Shown: one piece after another, positions 34,452-43,552 of the stretch | Numbering within the stretch: position 1 is the stretch's first letter | Layout of the letters: each line of letters starts with the position of its first letter | DNA from: an uncultured bacterium | GTDB lineage: Bacteria; Planctomycetota; JAJSAM01; JAJVHW01 | Length of the DNA stretch: 64,000 nt | Assembly: GCA_937996235.1 (NCBI GenBank) | Contig: CALKVK010000006.1 | Coordinates: forward strand, 248,001 to 312,000 | Direction: 5' to 3' | Notes under the pieces: generated by a model | Database searches by the model: none | What the model saw: only the letters and a program-made list of their open reading frames with translations | Told to the model about the DNA's origin: nothing | Position numbers and translations under genes: made by a program

Positions 34452-36650
34452 TCAGCGCTCGCGCTTGCGTCGCATGGCGTCGCGGAGTCCCGGAGGGACC
34501 GGCGGTCCGCCGCGCCGCGCGCCGCCGCGTGCGGCCTTCCGCGCACCGCCGCGCGCACCACCGCGCGGGCGCGGACCGGAGCCCGGCGCCCGCGGTGGCG
34601 CGGGCGGGCGCGGCGGCGGCACCGGCACGCCCGACGACGTCGTCGCGCCGCGCGGCGGCGGCGGCGCCGCGGCGGGCGCGCCGTGCTCGTGCGGCGCACC
34701 CGCCGGCACCCAGCCCTCGGGCGGCAGCTCGCCCTGCATCTCGAACAGGAAGCGCGAGGGCATCGTCGGCGCGCGGCGCCCGAAGCGCGCACGCGACGCC
34801 GCGTACGAGACGGTCAGCCGCTTCTGCGCGCGCGTGATCCCGACGTACGCGAGCCGCCGCTCCTCCTCGACGCCGTCGTCCTTCACCGCCTTCAGGTGCG
34901 GGAGGAGTCCCTCCTCCATGCCCACCAGGTAGACGTGCGGGAACTCGAGGCCCTTCGCGGCGTGCAGCGTCATCAGCGTGACGGCGTCGCCGCGGCGCTC
35001 GTCGTCGTTGCCCGGCCGCTCGTCGGACACCGCGAGCGCGACCTCCTCGAGGAAGCCGCCGAGCGTCGCCGCGGTGGAGCGCCGCGCGTAGTTCTCGGCC
35101 ACGTTCAGGAACTCGGCGACCGCGGCGCTCCGCGCCTCGCGCGTCTCCGCGTCCGGGTAGCAGCGCGCGAGCTCCGCGTCGTAGTCCACCGCCGTGAGCA
35201 GACGCCGCAGACGCGGGACGATCTCGCGCCCCGTCGCGCCGTCGCCGAGCTGCGCGAGCGTGCTCAGCAGTCCGCGCATGGCCGTGAGCGCCGCCGCGGG
35301 CACGCCCGCGGACTCGTCGACCTGCGCGAGCGCCTGCGGCACCGAGACGCCCGCGCGCGTCGCGAACTCGATCAGCCGGTCGAGCGAGCCCTTGCCGACG
35401 CCGCGCGGCGGCGTGTTGACGACGCGCAGGAACGAGACCTCGTCGGCGGGGTTGACCATCAGCTTCACGAACGCCAGGAGGTCGCGGACCTCCTTCCGGT
35501 CGAAGAAGCTCATGCCGCCGACGAGCACGTACGGCACGGCGTGCGCGCGCAGCGCCGTCTCGAACGCGCGCGCCTGCGGCGCCGTGCGCAGCAGGATCGC
35601 GACGTCGCCGTGCGCGAGCTTCCCGCGCTGCACCTTCCCGACGATGTCGAAGACGACGCTCTGCGCCTCCTGCTCCTCGTCCTCGTGCACGACGATCGCG
35701 ACCGGCTCGCCCGTGCCCGCGTGGCTGCGCAGCTGCTTGTCGTGGCGCGCCGGGTTGTTGCCGATGACGGCGTTCGCCGCGCCCACGATCTCCTCGGTCG
35801 AGCGGTAGTTCGTCTCGAGCCGCACGACCACGGCGCCGGGGAAGTGGCGCTCGAAGTCGAGGATCTGGCTCACGTCCGCGCCGCGCCAGCCGTAGATCGA
35901 CTGGTCGTCGTCGCCGACGACGCACAGGTTGCGGCGGCGTCCGGCGATCGCGCGGACGATCTCGAACTGCGGGCGGTTCGTGTCCTGGAACTCGTCGACG
36001 AGCAGCCAGCGGAACCGCGCGCGCAGCGCCTCGAGCACCGGGCCGCCCTCGCGCAGCAGCCGCACCGTGCGCACGAGCAGGTCGTCGAAGTCGAGCGTGC
36101 GCGCGCGGGCGAGGTGCTGCTCGTACAGGCGGTACGCGCGGCCGACGAGCTGCTCCTGGTCGTCCGCGGCGCCGTCGAGGAACTCCTCGGGCGCGACGAG
36201 GCGGTTCTTCAGGAGCGAGATGCGCGCGTGCAGGTCGGCCGGCCGCAGCGACGCCTCGGGCACGTGCAGCTCGCGCAGCGCGCCGCGCACCGCCGTGAGC
36301 TGGTCCGACGCGTCGCAGATGGTGAAGTTGCGCGGCAGGCCGAGCAGGTCCGCGTGGCGGCGCAGCACGCGCAGGCAGAACGCGTGGAAGGTGCCGACCG
36401 TCAGCTCCTTCGCGACAGCCGCGCCGACGAGCCCGGCGATCCGCTCGCGCATCTCGGCGGCGGCCTTGTTCGTGAAGGTGACGGCGAGGATCGCGTCGGG
36501 CCCCGCGCCCTTCTCGAGCAGGTGCGCGATGCGGTACGTGATGACGCGCGTCTTCCCGGTGCCCGCGCCGGCGAGGACGAGCAGGGGGCCCTCCGTGACC
36601 TCCACGGCGTGGCGCTGCTCAGGATTCAGGCGGGCGAGGAGGCGGCTCAT
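34452..36650 (-). CDS. ATP-dependent DNA helicase, UvrD/PcrA family
   Basis: 732 residues. The seven SF1A motifs are present: Q-motif LNPEQRHAVE, I AGAGTGKT (27-34), Ia TFTNKAAAEM, II DEFQDTN, III GDDDQSIYGWRGAD, IV VVRLETNYRS, V VTLMTLHAAKGLEFPHVYLVGMEEG and VI RRLAYVGITRAQKRL. The last 80 residues are a low-complexity Pro/Gly/Arg/Ala tail ending RDAMRRKRER, a basic extension of the sort that binds partners or DNA in PcrA. It unwinds 3' to 5' in nucleotide excision and mismatch repair. No Shine-Dalgarno is evident. It is monocistronic. Confidence 0.93.
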   Translation of the reverse strand: MSRLLARLNPEQRHAVEVTEGPLLVLAGAGTGKTRVITYRIAHLLEKGAGPDAILAVTFTNKAAAEMRERIAGLVGAAVAKELTVGTFHAFCLRVLRRHADLLGLPRNFTICDASDQLTAVRGALRELHVPEASLRPADLHARISLLKNRLVAPEEFLDGAADDQEQLVGRAYRLYEQHLARARTLDFDDLLVRTVRLLREGGPVLEALRARFRWLLVDEFQDTNRPQFEIVRAIAGRRRNLCVVGDDDQSIYGWRGADVSQILDFERHFPGAVVVRLETNYRSTEEIVGAANAVIGNNPARHDKQLRSHAGTGEPVAIVVHEDEEQEAQSVVFDIVGKVQRGKLAHGDVAILLRTAPQARAFETALRAHAVPYVLVGGMSFFDRKEVRDLLAFVKLMVNPADEVSFLRVVNTPPRGVGKGSLDRLIEFATRAGVSVPQALAQVDESAGVPAAALTAMRGLLSTLAQLGDGATGREIVPRLRRLLTAVDYDAELARCYPDAETREARSAAVAEFLNVAENYARRSTAATLGGFLEEVALAVSDERPGNDDERRGDAVTLMTLHAAKGLEFPHVYLVGMEEGLLPHLKAVKDDGVEEERRLAYVGITRAQKRLTVSYAASRARFGRRAPTMPSRFLFEMQGELPPEGWVPAGAPHEHGAPAAAPPPPRGATTSSGVPVPPPRPPAPPRAPGSGPRPRGGARGGARKAARGGARRGGPPVPPGLRDAMRRKRER

Positions 36651-36791
36651 GCCGGCGGGACGCGCTCCATCTGCGGCGGCCGCGCGAGCGGCAGCACGGG
36701 GACCGAAACGACGAAGGCCGCCCGGCGAACCCGCCCGGCGACCGCACGGCGATGATCGCAGCGACGGGGGACAGCGACCGCGGAGCCGCCG

Positions 36792-37964
36792 TCAGAAGCC
36801 GTCCTGCATCCACGGGTCGCCGCCCGCGAAGAGCGCGCCGAGGAGCCGCAGCTCCGCGTCGCTGCCGTCGATCGGACGCCGCCGCGCGAGCAGGTGCGGC
36901 GGCACGTGCCCCGTGTAGATCGTCGCGAGCTCGCGCACGTGCAGGCGCACGCGCCCGGCGCCGCCGCGGCGCACCGCCGCGGCACCGCCCTCGACGGAGA
37001 GCGTCCACGCCCCGGCGTTCTCGGGGCAGACGTCGTCCTCGACGTGGAGCTGCACCTCGCCGCCGACACCCGGCGCGTAGCCGCGCGCGGTGAGCGCCGC
37101 TTCGAGATGCACGATGCGCGTCATCCACACGGTGCCGAGCTTCACGTCGTGGTCGGGCGAGTGGACCGCCGCGAGCAGCGGGTCGGTCGGGTGGCTCGTC
37201 CAGCGCGCGTCCTCGACCTGCGCCGCCTGGTCCGCGAGGAGCGTCGCGAGACGCACCGCCGCGCCCGGCGTCAGCGCGACGACGTCGGTGACGTGCAGCG
37301 CGTTCGGCCCCTCGCTGCGCATGTTGCGCAGCCGCACGAAGCCCGTCGGCACACCGTCCTCTTCGACGACGTACGCCTCGGTCGTGTTGCCGCGCGGTGC
37401 GCGCGCGCGACGCCGCATCGCGGCGCAGCGGTCCAGGTTGCCGTCGCACGCCGCGGCGCGCATCGACTCGAGCCGCTCGAGCAGCGGCTCGTCGGCCTCC
37501 GTCGCGCGACGCACGGGCAGCGCGCGATCGAGCGGCGCGACGCGGTCGAGCCGCAGGCGCACGAGGTGCGTCGTGCCCGCGCGCTCCCAGCCCGCGCGGC
37601 GGTAGAGCGGCTGCACCGCCGGGAAGAGCGACGACAGCGCGACGCCCTCCGCGCGCATCTCGCGCACGAGGTCGCACATCATCCGCGTGCCGACGCCGCG
37701 GCCGCGCAGCGCCGGATCGACCGCGACGGCCGCGACGCCCCACATCGGCACGGAGCGACCGCCGAACCACTGGCCCATGCGATAGAGCGCGAGCCCCGAC
37801 AGCAGCTCGGGGCCGCGGCCCACGAGCCGCAGGTTCGCGGCGCCCGCGTAGTCGACGAACCCGCGCGTCTCGTCGAGCGTCCCGCCGTAGCTGCGGTTCG
37901 CAAGGCGCACGTACGCGTCCACGTCGGCGTCGGACTCGACGCGACGGATCCCGTCCTCGCTCAT
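36792..37964 (-). CDS. Eis-like GNAT N-acetyltransferase
   Basis: 390 residues. It has the tripartite layout of the Eis (enhanced intracellular survival) family: an N-terminal GNAT domain with VAAVAVDPALRGRGVGTRMM for acetyl-CoA binding, a second GNAT-like domain, and a C-terminal SCP2-like sterol-carrier fold ending WMQDGF (the carboxylate of the last residue is catalytic in Eis). Family members acetylate amines, including aminoglycosides or peptides. The ATG at 37964 overlaps the RsgA stop by 4 nt, so the two genes are translationally coupled. The substrate here is unknown. Confidence 0.85.
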   Translation of the reverse strand: MSEDGIRRVESDADVDAYVRLANRSYGGTLDETRGFVDYAGAANLRLVGRGPELLSGLALYRMGQWFGGRSVPMWGVAAVAVDPALRGRGVGTRMMCDLVREMRAEGVALSSLFPAVQPLYRRAGWERAGTTHLVRLRLDRVAPLDRALPVRRATEADEPLLERLESMRAAACDGNLDRCAAMRRRARAPRGNTTEAYVVEEDGVPTGFVRLRNMRSEGPNALHVTDVVALTPGAAVRLATLLADQAAQVEDARWTSHPTDPLLAAVHSPDHDVKLGTVWMTRIVHLEAALTARGYAPGVGGEVQLHVEDDVCPENAGAWTLSVEGGAAAVRRGGAGRVRLHVRELATIYTGHVPPHLLARRRPIDGSDAELRLLGALFAGGDPWMQDGF

Positions 37965-39079
37965 GCCTCACCTCCCATCGGATCGTTGTGGCCGTACCGG
38001 CGCTTCGCGTCCAGGAACGCCCGGATCTCGCGGCCGCGCGTGCGGAACTCCTGCGCGATCTGGCGTGCCACGTGCGCGTCCTGCTTCGCCGCCGCGCGCC
38101 GCAGCTCGCGCGCGAGCTTGCGGCTGCTCTCGAGCCGCTCGGCGTCGAGCTCGCCCGCGTCGATCGCCGCGCGCACCGCGCAGCCGGGCTCCGTCGCGTG
38201 GCGGCAGTCCGAGAAACGGCACGCCGCCGCGAGCTCCTCGACGTCCTCGAACGCGTCGCCGACGTCGGTCTCGCCGGCCCAGAGCGCGATCTCGCGCAGG
38301 CCCGGCGTGTCGATGAGCGCAGCGCCCGACGGCAGCAGCACGAGGTGGCGCGACGTCGTCGTGTGGCGTCCGCGCGCGTCGGCCTCGCGGATGCCGCCCG
38401 TCGCCAGCAGCTCGGCGCCGAGCAGCCGGTTCGCGAGCGTCGACTTCCCGACGCCCGACGAGCCGAGGAGCGCGAGCGTCCGGCCCGGCACGCAGTGCGC
38501 GGCGAGCGCCGCGACGCCGCGTCCGTCGGCGGCCGATACGGCGTGCACCTCGGCGCCGGGCAGCTCCGCGGCGAGCGTGGCGGCGAGCGCGTCCGCGTCG
38601 GGCGCGAGGTCCGCCTTGTTGAGGACGACGACGGGCTGCGCGCCGCCGTCCCACACGGTCACCAGTGCGCGCTCGATGCGGCGCGGGTTCAGGTCGGCGT
38701 TGCACGACGTGACGACGAACACGACGTGCACGTTCGCCGCGAGCACCTGCGGCACCGTGCGTGTGCCGGCGGCCTTGCGGACGAGCGCCCCGCTGCGGGG
38801 CAGCACGGCGTGCACCGTCGCGCGGCCCTCGTGCGGACGCGCGGCGACGGCGACCCAGTCGCCGACGGCGGGCAGCTCGAGCGCCGACGCCGCGTGGTGG
38901 CGCAGCCTTCCGGCGCAGTCGGCGACGAGGTCGTCGCGGTCGGTCAGCACGCGCAGCGCGTCGCGGTGCTCCTCCGAGACGCGTGCGGGTTCGAGGAAGG
39001 GGACGTTGCGAGGCAGGGGGACGGCCGCGAACGCGGCCGCGAGCCCGGCGTTCCAGCCGAGCGCGTCGAGTCGTGACAA
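37961..39079 (-). CDS. rsgA: Small ribosomal subunit biogenesis GTPase RsgA
   Basis: 372 residues from TTG 39079, supported by GGAGAG just upstream. It has the OB-fold at about 60-115, then the circularly permuted GTPase motifs NKAD (154-157), GSSGVGKS (206-213) and DTPG (257-260), with T240/T241 in a switch. The C-terminal zinc knuckle has Cys287, Cys292, His294 and Cys300. The protein releases late assembly factors from the 30S subunit using GTP. A strong-SD 20-codon frame lies 140-200 bp upstream on the same strand. The stop overlaps the next start (ATGA). Confidence 0.93.
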   Translation of the reverse strand: MSRLDALGWNAGLAAAFAAVPLPRNVPFLEPARVSEEHRDALRVLTDRDDLVADCAGRLRHHAASALELPAVGDWVAVAARPHEGRATVHAVLPRSGALVRKAAGTRTVPQVLAANVHVVFVVTSCNADLNPRRIERALVTVWDGGAQPVVVLNKADLAPDADALAATLAAELPGAEVHAVSAADGRGVAALAAHCVPGRTLALLGSSGVGKSTLANRLLGAELLATGGIREADARGRHTTTSRHLVLLPSGAALIDTPGLREIALWAGETDVGDAFEDVEELAAACRFSDCRHATEPGCAVRAAIDAGELDAERLESSRKLARELRRAAAKQDAHVARQIAQEFRTRGREIRAFLDAKRRYGHNDPMGGEA

Positions 39080-39217
39080 GGGGATCTCTCCGGGAACGGG
39101 CGTGGGTTCGGACGAGTGACGTCCGGGTTCCCGGCCGGCCGGAGCCGCGGCGTGTGCGCTGCGACGAGGTGACGACGTCAGTCCGACGTCGTGCGCCCGT
39201 GCGAGGGGCGCGTCGCG

Positions 39218-39280
39218 CTACGCGGTGCGTGCGGCGGAGGACGGCACGGTGCACCGGGTGGTGATGAAGACCCTGGGCAT
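39218..39280 (-). CDS. Possible 20-residue leader or small protein
   Basis: A 20-codon frame begins ATG at 39280 and ends TAG. GGAAGGAGGAGG, one of the strongest Shine-Dalgarno sequences in the window, lies directly before the ATG. The product is basic with Cys and Ser/Ala (starts MPRVFITTRCTV). It lies in a 384-bp region with no other gene, upstream of rsgA and on the same strand, so a leader peptide is possible. Without comparison this cannot be separated from chance. Confidence 0.3.
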   Translation of the reverse strand: MPRVFITTRCTVPSSAARTA

Positions 39281-39463
39281 GCCTCCTCCTTCCTGCGGCG
39301 CGTTCGTCGCGCGCGCGTCGAGTGAGCGTGAGAGCATGCCCGCCCCGGCCGCAGGCGCCACGCGGATTCCAGGCGGTGTGCGCGACGGGGACACGTCGCA
39401 TGCAGCGGCGGCGCGGCGGCGAAGGTCGGCCGCGCGCTCGGCCGATAGCAACCTCGGGATGCG
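39281..39463. other. Intergenic region before RCC1 gene
   Basis: No credible gene. TAGCAA at 39446-39451 is a candidate -10 about 12 nt before the ATG at 39464. Confidence 0.3.
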
Positions 39464-40906
39464 ATGAGCCGAGTCCGCCGCACCGTCCGCAACGTGATCG
39501 TGTCGCTCGTGTGCGCGGCCGGCATCGGCACGTTGCTCGGCATCGCCAGTGCGCGCGCGGACGCGGACGCATCGGCGCTCGGACGGCGCTTCCAGCGCCC
39601 GGCGATCCGCTTCGATGACCGCGGCTCGCAGGGACTCTGGGGCGTGGACGCCCCGGTCACGCTGCGCTGGCGGCAGCGCCGGCTCGACGGCGCCACGCTG
39701 TACGCCGAGGTGTCACGTGACGGCGGCGCTACGTGGAAGTCCATCGGCAGCGCGCCGGCGGCGGGCGGCCGACTGACGTTCACCGCAACGGGGCACTGGG
39801 GTCCGGCGCAGGTGCGGCTGCGGACGGCCGACGGCGCGATCGCCTCGAGGTCGCGGCGGGTGCTGTTCGTCGCGCGCATCGTCTCGGGCTGCCACACCTC
39901 CGCTGCAAGCTTGCTGCTGCACGAGGACGGTCGCGTTCGTATCTTCGGCTCCGTCGGAACGTCCTCGACCCTCCGGGACCCGGTCCTCGGCCGCAAGCCC
40001 AGGTTCCGCCGTCCGACGGTGCTGGACCTGCCGGGCTTCAACCACGTGGCCACGCTCAGTTCCGCGTCCGCGGCGGCGATCGTGACGTGCCAGGACGGCA
40101 CGGCCTGGTTGTGGGGGGCTCCGTTCGGCCGCTGGGGCCTTCGACCCCGGCAGATTCCCGGGATCACAAGGGCGATCTGGGCTCGCACGGGTGACTACGG
40201 CTCGTTTGTCGCGACTTCCGACGGACGTGTATACGGGTTCGGAGAGAACCCCTACGCCTTCTACCCCGAAGGCTCCGACGGGACGGAGCGCGTCGAGGAG
40301 ATCCCGTCGTTGCGCGGTGTCACCGACCTGAAGCTCGGCTCCGAACATGGACTGGCGCTGCGTCCTGACGGCACCGTGCTTTCCTTCGGCAGCAACCACT
40401 TCGGCCAACTCGGCGACCCGTCCCTCCCAGGACGCTTCGAGCCCGGGCCCGTCCCTGGCCTGAGCGATGTGGTCGCCATCGGCGCGTGGCACAACTCCTC
40501 CGTCGCATTGCGCGCCGATGGCTCGGTCTGGGTGTGGGGTACTGCGGTGGGCGTAGCGCGCGAGGAGCCGTTCGGTGGACTCCGGACGCCGCGGCAGGTC
40601 GAGGGACTCGAGCACATCGTAGCGATCACGGGTGCCGGCGTCACAGCGCTCGCACTCCGTGACGACGGGGCCGTCTTCGGATGGGGCTGGAGCGACTCGG
40701 GCCAACTGGGCGAGGACAAGGCGGAGCCGCTGCGGGAGTACCCAGTGGGGAGGTGCGCGTTGCCTCCCGTCGAGAAGCTGTTCTACGCTTGGTCGCTCTA
40801 CGCGATCACCCCAACCGGAGAGCGCATCCGTTGGGGGCCGCTACCCCTGCGCGACCGCCACGGCGAGGGTGCGTACGTGCGGCCGGTTCCGTACCTCTCT
40901 CGCTGA
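39464..40906 (+). CDS. Secreted RCC1-repeat beta-propeller protein
   Basis: 480 residues, ATG 39464. The signal peptide is followed by an Ig-like beta domain (about 50-130: LWGVDAPVTLRWRQRRL, GDRVLF). Residues about 135-450 hold RCC1-type repeats with the typical form ...LRPDGTVLSFGSNHFGQLGD, LRADGSVWVWGTAVG and LRDDGAVFGWGWSDSGQLG. This predicts a seven-bladed propeller in the periplasm or outside. Base use is more relaxed in its second half (more A/T at third positions) than in the neighbours, as also seen in two other surface-protein genes of the window. Ligand unknown. Confidence 0.85.
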   Translation: MSRVRRTVRNVIVSLVCAAGIGTLLGIASARADADASALGRRFQRPAIRFDDRGSQGLWGVDAPVTLRWRQRRLDGATLYAEVSRDGGATWKSIGSAPAAGGRLTFTATGHWGPAQVRLRTADGAIASRSRRVLFVARIVSGCHTSAASLLLHEDGRVRIFGSVGTSSTLRDPVLGRKPRFRRPTVLDLPGFNHVATLSSASAAAIVTCQDGTAWLWGAPFGRWGLRPRQIPGITRAIWARTGDYGSFVATSDGRVYGFGENPYAFYPEGSDGTERVEEIPSLRGVTDLKLGSEHGLALRPDGTVLSFGSNHFGQLGDPSLPGRFEPGPVPGLSDVVAIGAWHNSSVALRADGSVWVWGTAVGVAREEPFGGLRTPRQVEGLEHIVAITGAGVTALALRDDGAVFGWGWSDSGQLGEDKAEPLREYPVGRCALPPVEKLFYAWSLYAITPTGERIRWGPLPLRDRHGEGAYVRPVPYLSR

Positions 40907-40928
40907 CGGTGTCGGGGCGCGCCGGACG

Positions 40929-42896
40929 CTACTTCGCCACCGTCCGCGACGGGACGGGCCAGAGCAGGATCGACGTGTCGGCGCTGCCGGATGCGAGCAC
41001 GCGGCCGTCGGGTGAGAACGCGAGCGCGCCGACGTGGGCGTCGTGGCCGCGGAACGTCGCGAGGCGCCGGCCGTCTGCGACGGACCACACGCGCACGGCG
41101 CCGTCGCGTGCGCCGCTCGCGAGGAGCGTCGCGTCGGCCGAGAACGCGAGCGCCGTGGTCGCGAAGCTCATGCCGCCGTCCGCGTCGTCCAATTCGAGCA
41201 GCGCGACGGACACGCCGCTCGCGGCGCGGACGACCTCGATCCGCCGCGACCAGTCGCCGAGGGCGACGAGTGTGGCGTCCGCCGACCACGCAGCCACCCG
41301 CCAGCTCGACGCGTCGCGCGCCCAGAGCTCGCTCCCGTCGCGGCGGTCGAACGCGCGCACGCGTGTCGCCGAGCTCCACGAGTTCGTCTGGTCCGGAAGC
41401 GGCGTGCGCGTCTCGACGAGCGCGAGCACGGGCGCGTCGGCGCGCGCGTCGGCGGCCAGGCGGACCGCGAACTCGCCGTCGTGGTCGCCGTTGCGACGGC
41501 ACGCCACGAGCAGCCGCTCCGGAGCACCGGGGGCGTCGCGCACGTGCACTCCGGCGTCGTCGACGAATGCGAGCGCCGCGTCGGGCGGCGGCGGCTCGAC
41601 GCGCTCGTCGGCGAGACACCGCGCGCTCGCGACGTCCCAGCGCAGCAGGCGTGCGTCGGCTCCACGCGACGTCAGCTCCGCGCCGGTCGCGTCGAACTGC
41701 AGCGTCACGACCGAGTCGTCGTGGCCGATCGCCGTGTCGGACGCCCTGCCGCTCGCCGCGTCGACGACACGTACGCGGCCGCGCGAGCGCCACGCGAGGC
41801 GCGAGCCGTCGGACGAGAACGCGAGCGCGCCGACCCACCCGTACTCGTGCCGCGACCACGACGTCGCGCCGTGCGCGTCGAGCAGCAGCACGTCACCCTC
41901 CAGAGTCGCGACGACGAGGCGCTCGCGACCCGGCGACCACACCGCAGCGACGGACCGCGACGGAAGCGCGAGGGTGTCGAGGCGGGCACCGTCGGCCGCG
42001 CGGTACGAGACGAGCGTCGGCCGCGAGTCCTTGGGCGGTCCGTGCCACCAGATGCAGTCGAACGTCTCCGAGTCGTCCGCGAACCGCGTCGCGACGCGCC
42101 GTCCGCCCTCCTCGACGATTGCCGCCACCTGTTCGCCGCGCTGCGTGTCGAAGAGCTGCAACTCGTCGAGCCGCGGTTCATGATCACGCGTCACGTGCAC
42201 CACCACGCGGTCGCCGCGCGGCGCGAGCGCCTGCCCCCACGCGCTCGCGCCCTCCGGGATGCGGAGCGCCGTTCGCGGCAGCTCGACGCCCGTCGCGAGG
42301 TCGATGCGCCGGAGCCGGCCACCCCACTCGTAGGTGAGCGTGCTCACGTCGTCATCCACCGTGAAGCCCGTCACGTTGCCGCCGCCGGGCACGCCGACCA
42401 CGCGACCCGTCCCCGCCGCGAGGTCCCACACGCGCACGGCCTGACCGGTGGTCACGAGCGTGTGACCGTCGGGCATCAGCCGCAGCTCGTCGAGGTCGTC
42501 GTCCGTCGTCGGAACCGCGCGGCCCTCGGCGATCCAGCGGATGTCGCGCCAGCTCCAGCTCGTCGGCGGGTCGAGCAGCGTCTCGCGGTGCCCGGCGAGC
42601 GTCCGCGTGCGCGCGCCCGTCGTCGCGTCGAACTCCACGATCTCGCGGTCGAACCCGCCGCAGAGCAGGTGGTCGGCGTCGCGCCAGACGATGTTCGTCC
42701 ACGCGGTCGTGCGGAAGCACCGCGTGCCGAGTCGAGCCAGCGCGCCCGCCGGAACTGGGTCGCCGTAGACGTCGGTCCCCTCGGCCTGCCACGTCGCCGG
42801 CTGTCTCACGCGCAACGACAGCGCGAGGCGCGTCGCCGCGGCGACGAGCAGCAGCGCGACGGCTCCGACGACGGCGATCGCGAGCGGGCGGCGCAC
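40929..42896 (-). CDS. WD40-repeat beta-propeller protein, membrane-anchored
   Basis: 655 residues from GTG 42896; the frame extends further upstream, but those codons overlap the divergent peroxiredoxin-like gene. An N-terminal hydrophobic helix (about 5-24) is followed by many WD40 repeats along the rest. Recognisable blades include GALAFSSDGSRLAW and FSPDGRVLASGSADTSILLW, each with the GH/WD-type ends degraded. Two propellers are likely. The protein probably sits in the periplasm as a scaffold. It converges on the RCC1 gene with only 22 bp between stops. Confidence 0.8.
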   Translation of the reverse strand: MRRPLAIAVVGAVALLLVAAATRLALSLRVRQPATWQAEGTDVYGDPVPAGALARLGTRCFRTTAWTNIVWRDADHLLCGGFDREIVEFDATTGARTRTLAGHRETLLDPPTSWSWRDIRWIAEGRAVPTTDDDLDELRLMPDGHTLVTTGQAVRVWDLAAGTGRVVGVPGGGNVTGFTVDDDVSTLTYEWGGRLRRIDLATGVELPRTALRIPEGASAWGQALAPRGDRVVVHVTRDHEPRLDELQLFDTQRGEQVAAIVEEGGRRVATRFADDSETFDCIWWHGPPKDSRPTLVSYRAADGARLDTLALPSRSVAAVWSPGRERLVVATLEGDVLLLDAHGATSWSRHEYGWVGALAFSSDGSRLAWRSRGRVRVVDAASGRASDTAIGHDDSVVTLQFDATGAELTSRGADARLLRWDVASARCLADERVEPPPPDAALAFVDDAGVHVRDAPGAPERLLVACRRNGDHDGEFAVRLAADARADAPVLALVETRTPLPDQTNSWSSATRVRAFDRRDGSELWARDASSWRVAAWSADATLVALGDWSRRIEVVRAASGVSVALLELDDADGGMSFATTALAFSADATLLASGARDGAVRVWSVADGRRLATFRGHDAHVGALAFSPDGRVLASGSADTSILLWPVPSRTVAK

Positions 42897-42972
42897 GGAG
42901 CGGAGCGTAGCAGCCTGTCGGCGCGCGCAGGCATCGCGCACGCGATCGGGCGCACCCGGCGAGTCTGTGGCG

Positions 42973-43521
42973 ATGACCCACGCAGCGAACTCCGCGGACG
43001 GCGCGCAGCTCGGCGCCGCGCGCGTCACCGGTCTCGACGGACGCGACGTGACGCTCGCGTCGCTCTGGGAGGCGCGGCCCGTGGTGCTCGTCTTCCTGCG
43101 CCACTTCGGATGACTCTTCTGCCGGGAGCACGCCGCGCAGTTGCGCGGCATCGCGGACGAGGTGCGACGGCGCGGCGCGGAGATCGTCGTCGTCGGGAAC
43201 GGGAGCATCGCGCAGGCGCGCGACTTCCGCGAGGCCGAGGGCGTGGACTTCGCGCTCTACGTGGATCCGGGGCTCGCCGCGTACCGAGCGGCGGGGCTGC
43301 GTCGCGGACTCTTCACGGCGCTCAACGTGCGCACCGTGCGGGCCGCGCTGCGCGCGCGCCGCGCGGGCTTCCGGCAGACGGCCGTCGCGGGCGACGCATG
43401 GCAGCAGGGCGGGACGTTCGTCGTCGCGCGCGGCGGCCGTGTCGTCTTCGCGCACGCGTCCGAGACCGCGGGAGAGCACGCGACGCCCGCGGCCGTGCTC
43501 GCCGCACTCGATCAGGTGTAG
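42973..43521 (+). CDS. Probable selenoprotein: peroxiredoxin-like (AhpC/TSA_2) with in-frame TGA
   Basis: Read through the TGA at 43111-43113, the frame from ATG 42973 to TAG 43519 is 182 residues and uninterrupted otherwise. The TGA is codon 47 in the context FLRHFG-U-LFCREH, exactly where the AhpC/TSA-2/PRXL2-like family (PF13911) has Cys in CxxC; the second Cys is Cys50. The rest fits: a thioredoxin fold start VVLVFLRHF, VVVGNGSI, DFALYVDPG and FVVARGGRVVFAH. A SECIS-like hairpin lies 18 nt after the TGA. It should be a thiol or selenol peroxidase/reductase. An ORF finder would split it at 43113 or call a short gene from 43141. A TGC-to-TGA error is the alternative; selA/B/C/D lie outside the window. 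Confidence 0.8.
43111..43149 (+). promoter_or_regulatory. TGA (Sec) codon and SECIS-like hairpin
   Basis: After the TGA, 18 nt precede a perfect 7-bp stem GCCGCGC / GCGCGGC with apical loop AGTT (43132-43149). The loop G lies 27 nt after the TGA. Bacterial SECIS elements require a stem-loop with a G in the first two loop positions and a UGA-to-loop distance of about 16-37 nt, so this fits on all counts. The stem sits within coding sequence, as in known bSECIS elements. Confidence 0.7.
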
Positions 43522-43552
43522 CCTCGGTCCGGACGCGGCGGGGAGGTGCGAC

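Noticed and set aside
43141..43521. A separate gene starting at TTG 43141 within the peroxiredoxin-like gene
   Set aside because: It would lack the catalytic motif and has no ribosome-binding site. The upstream half in the same frame encodes the family's N-terminus, so read-through at TGA is the better model.
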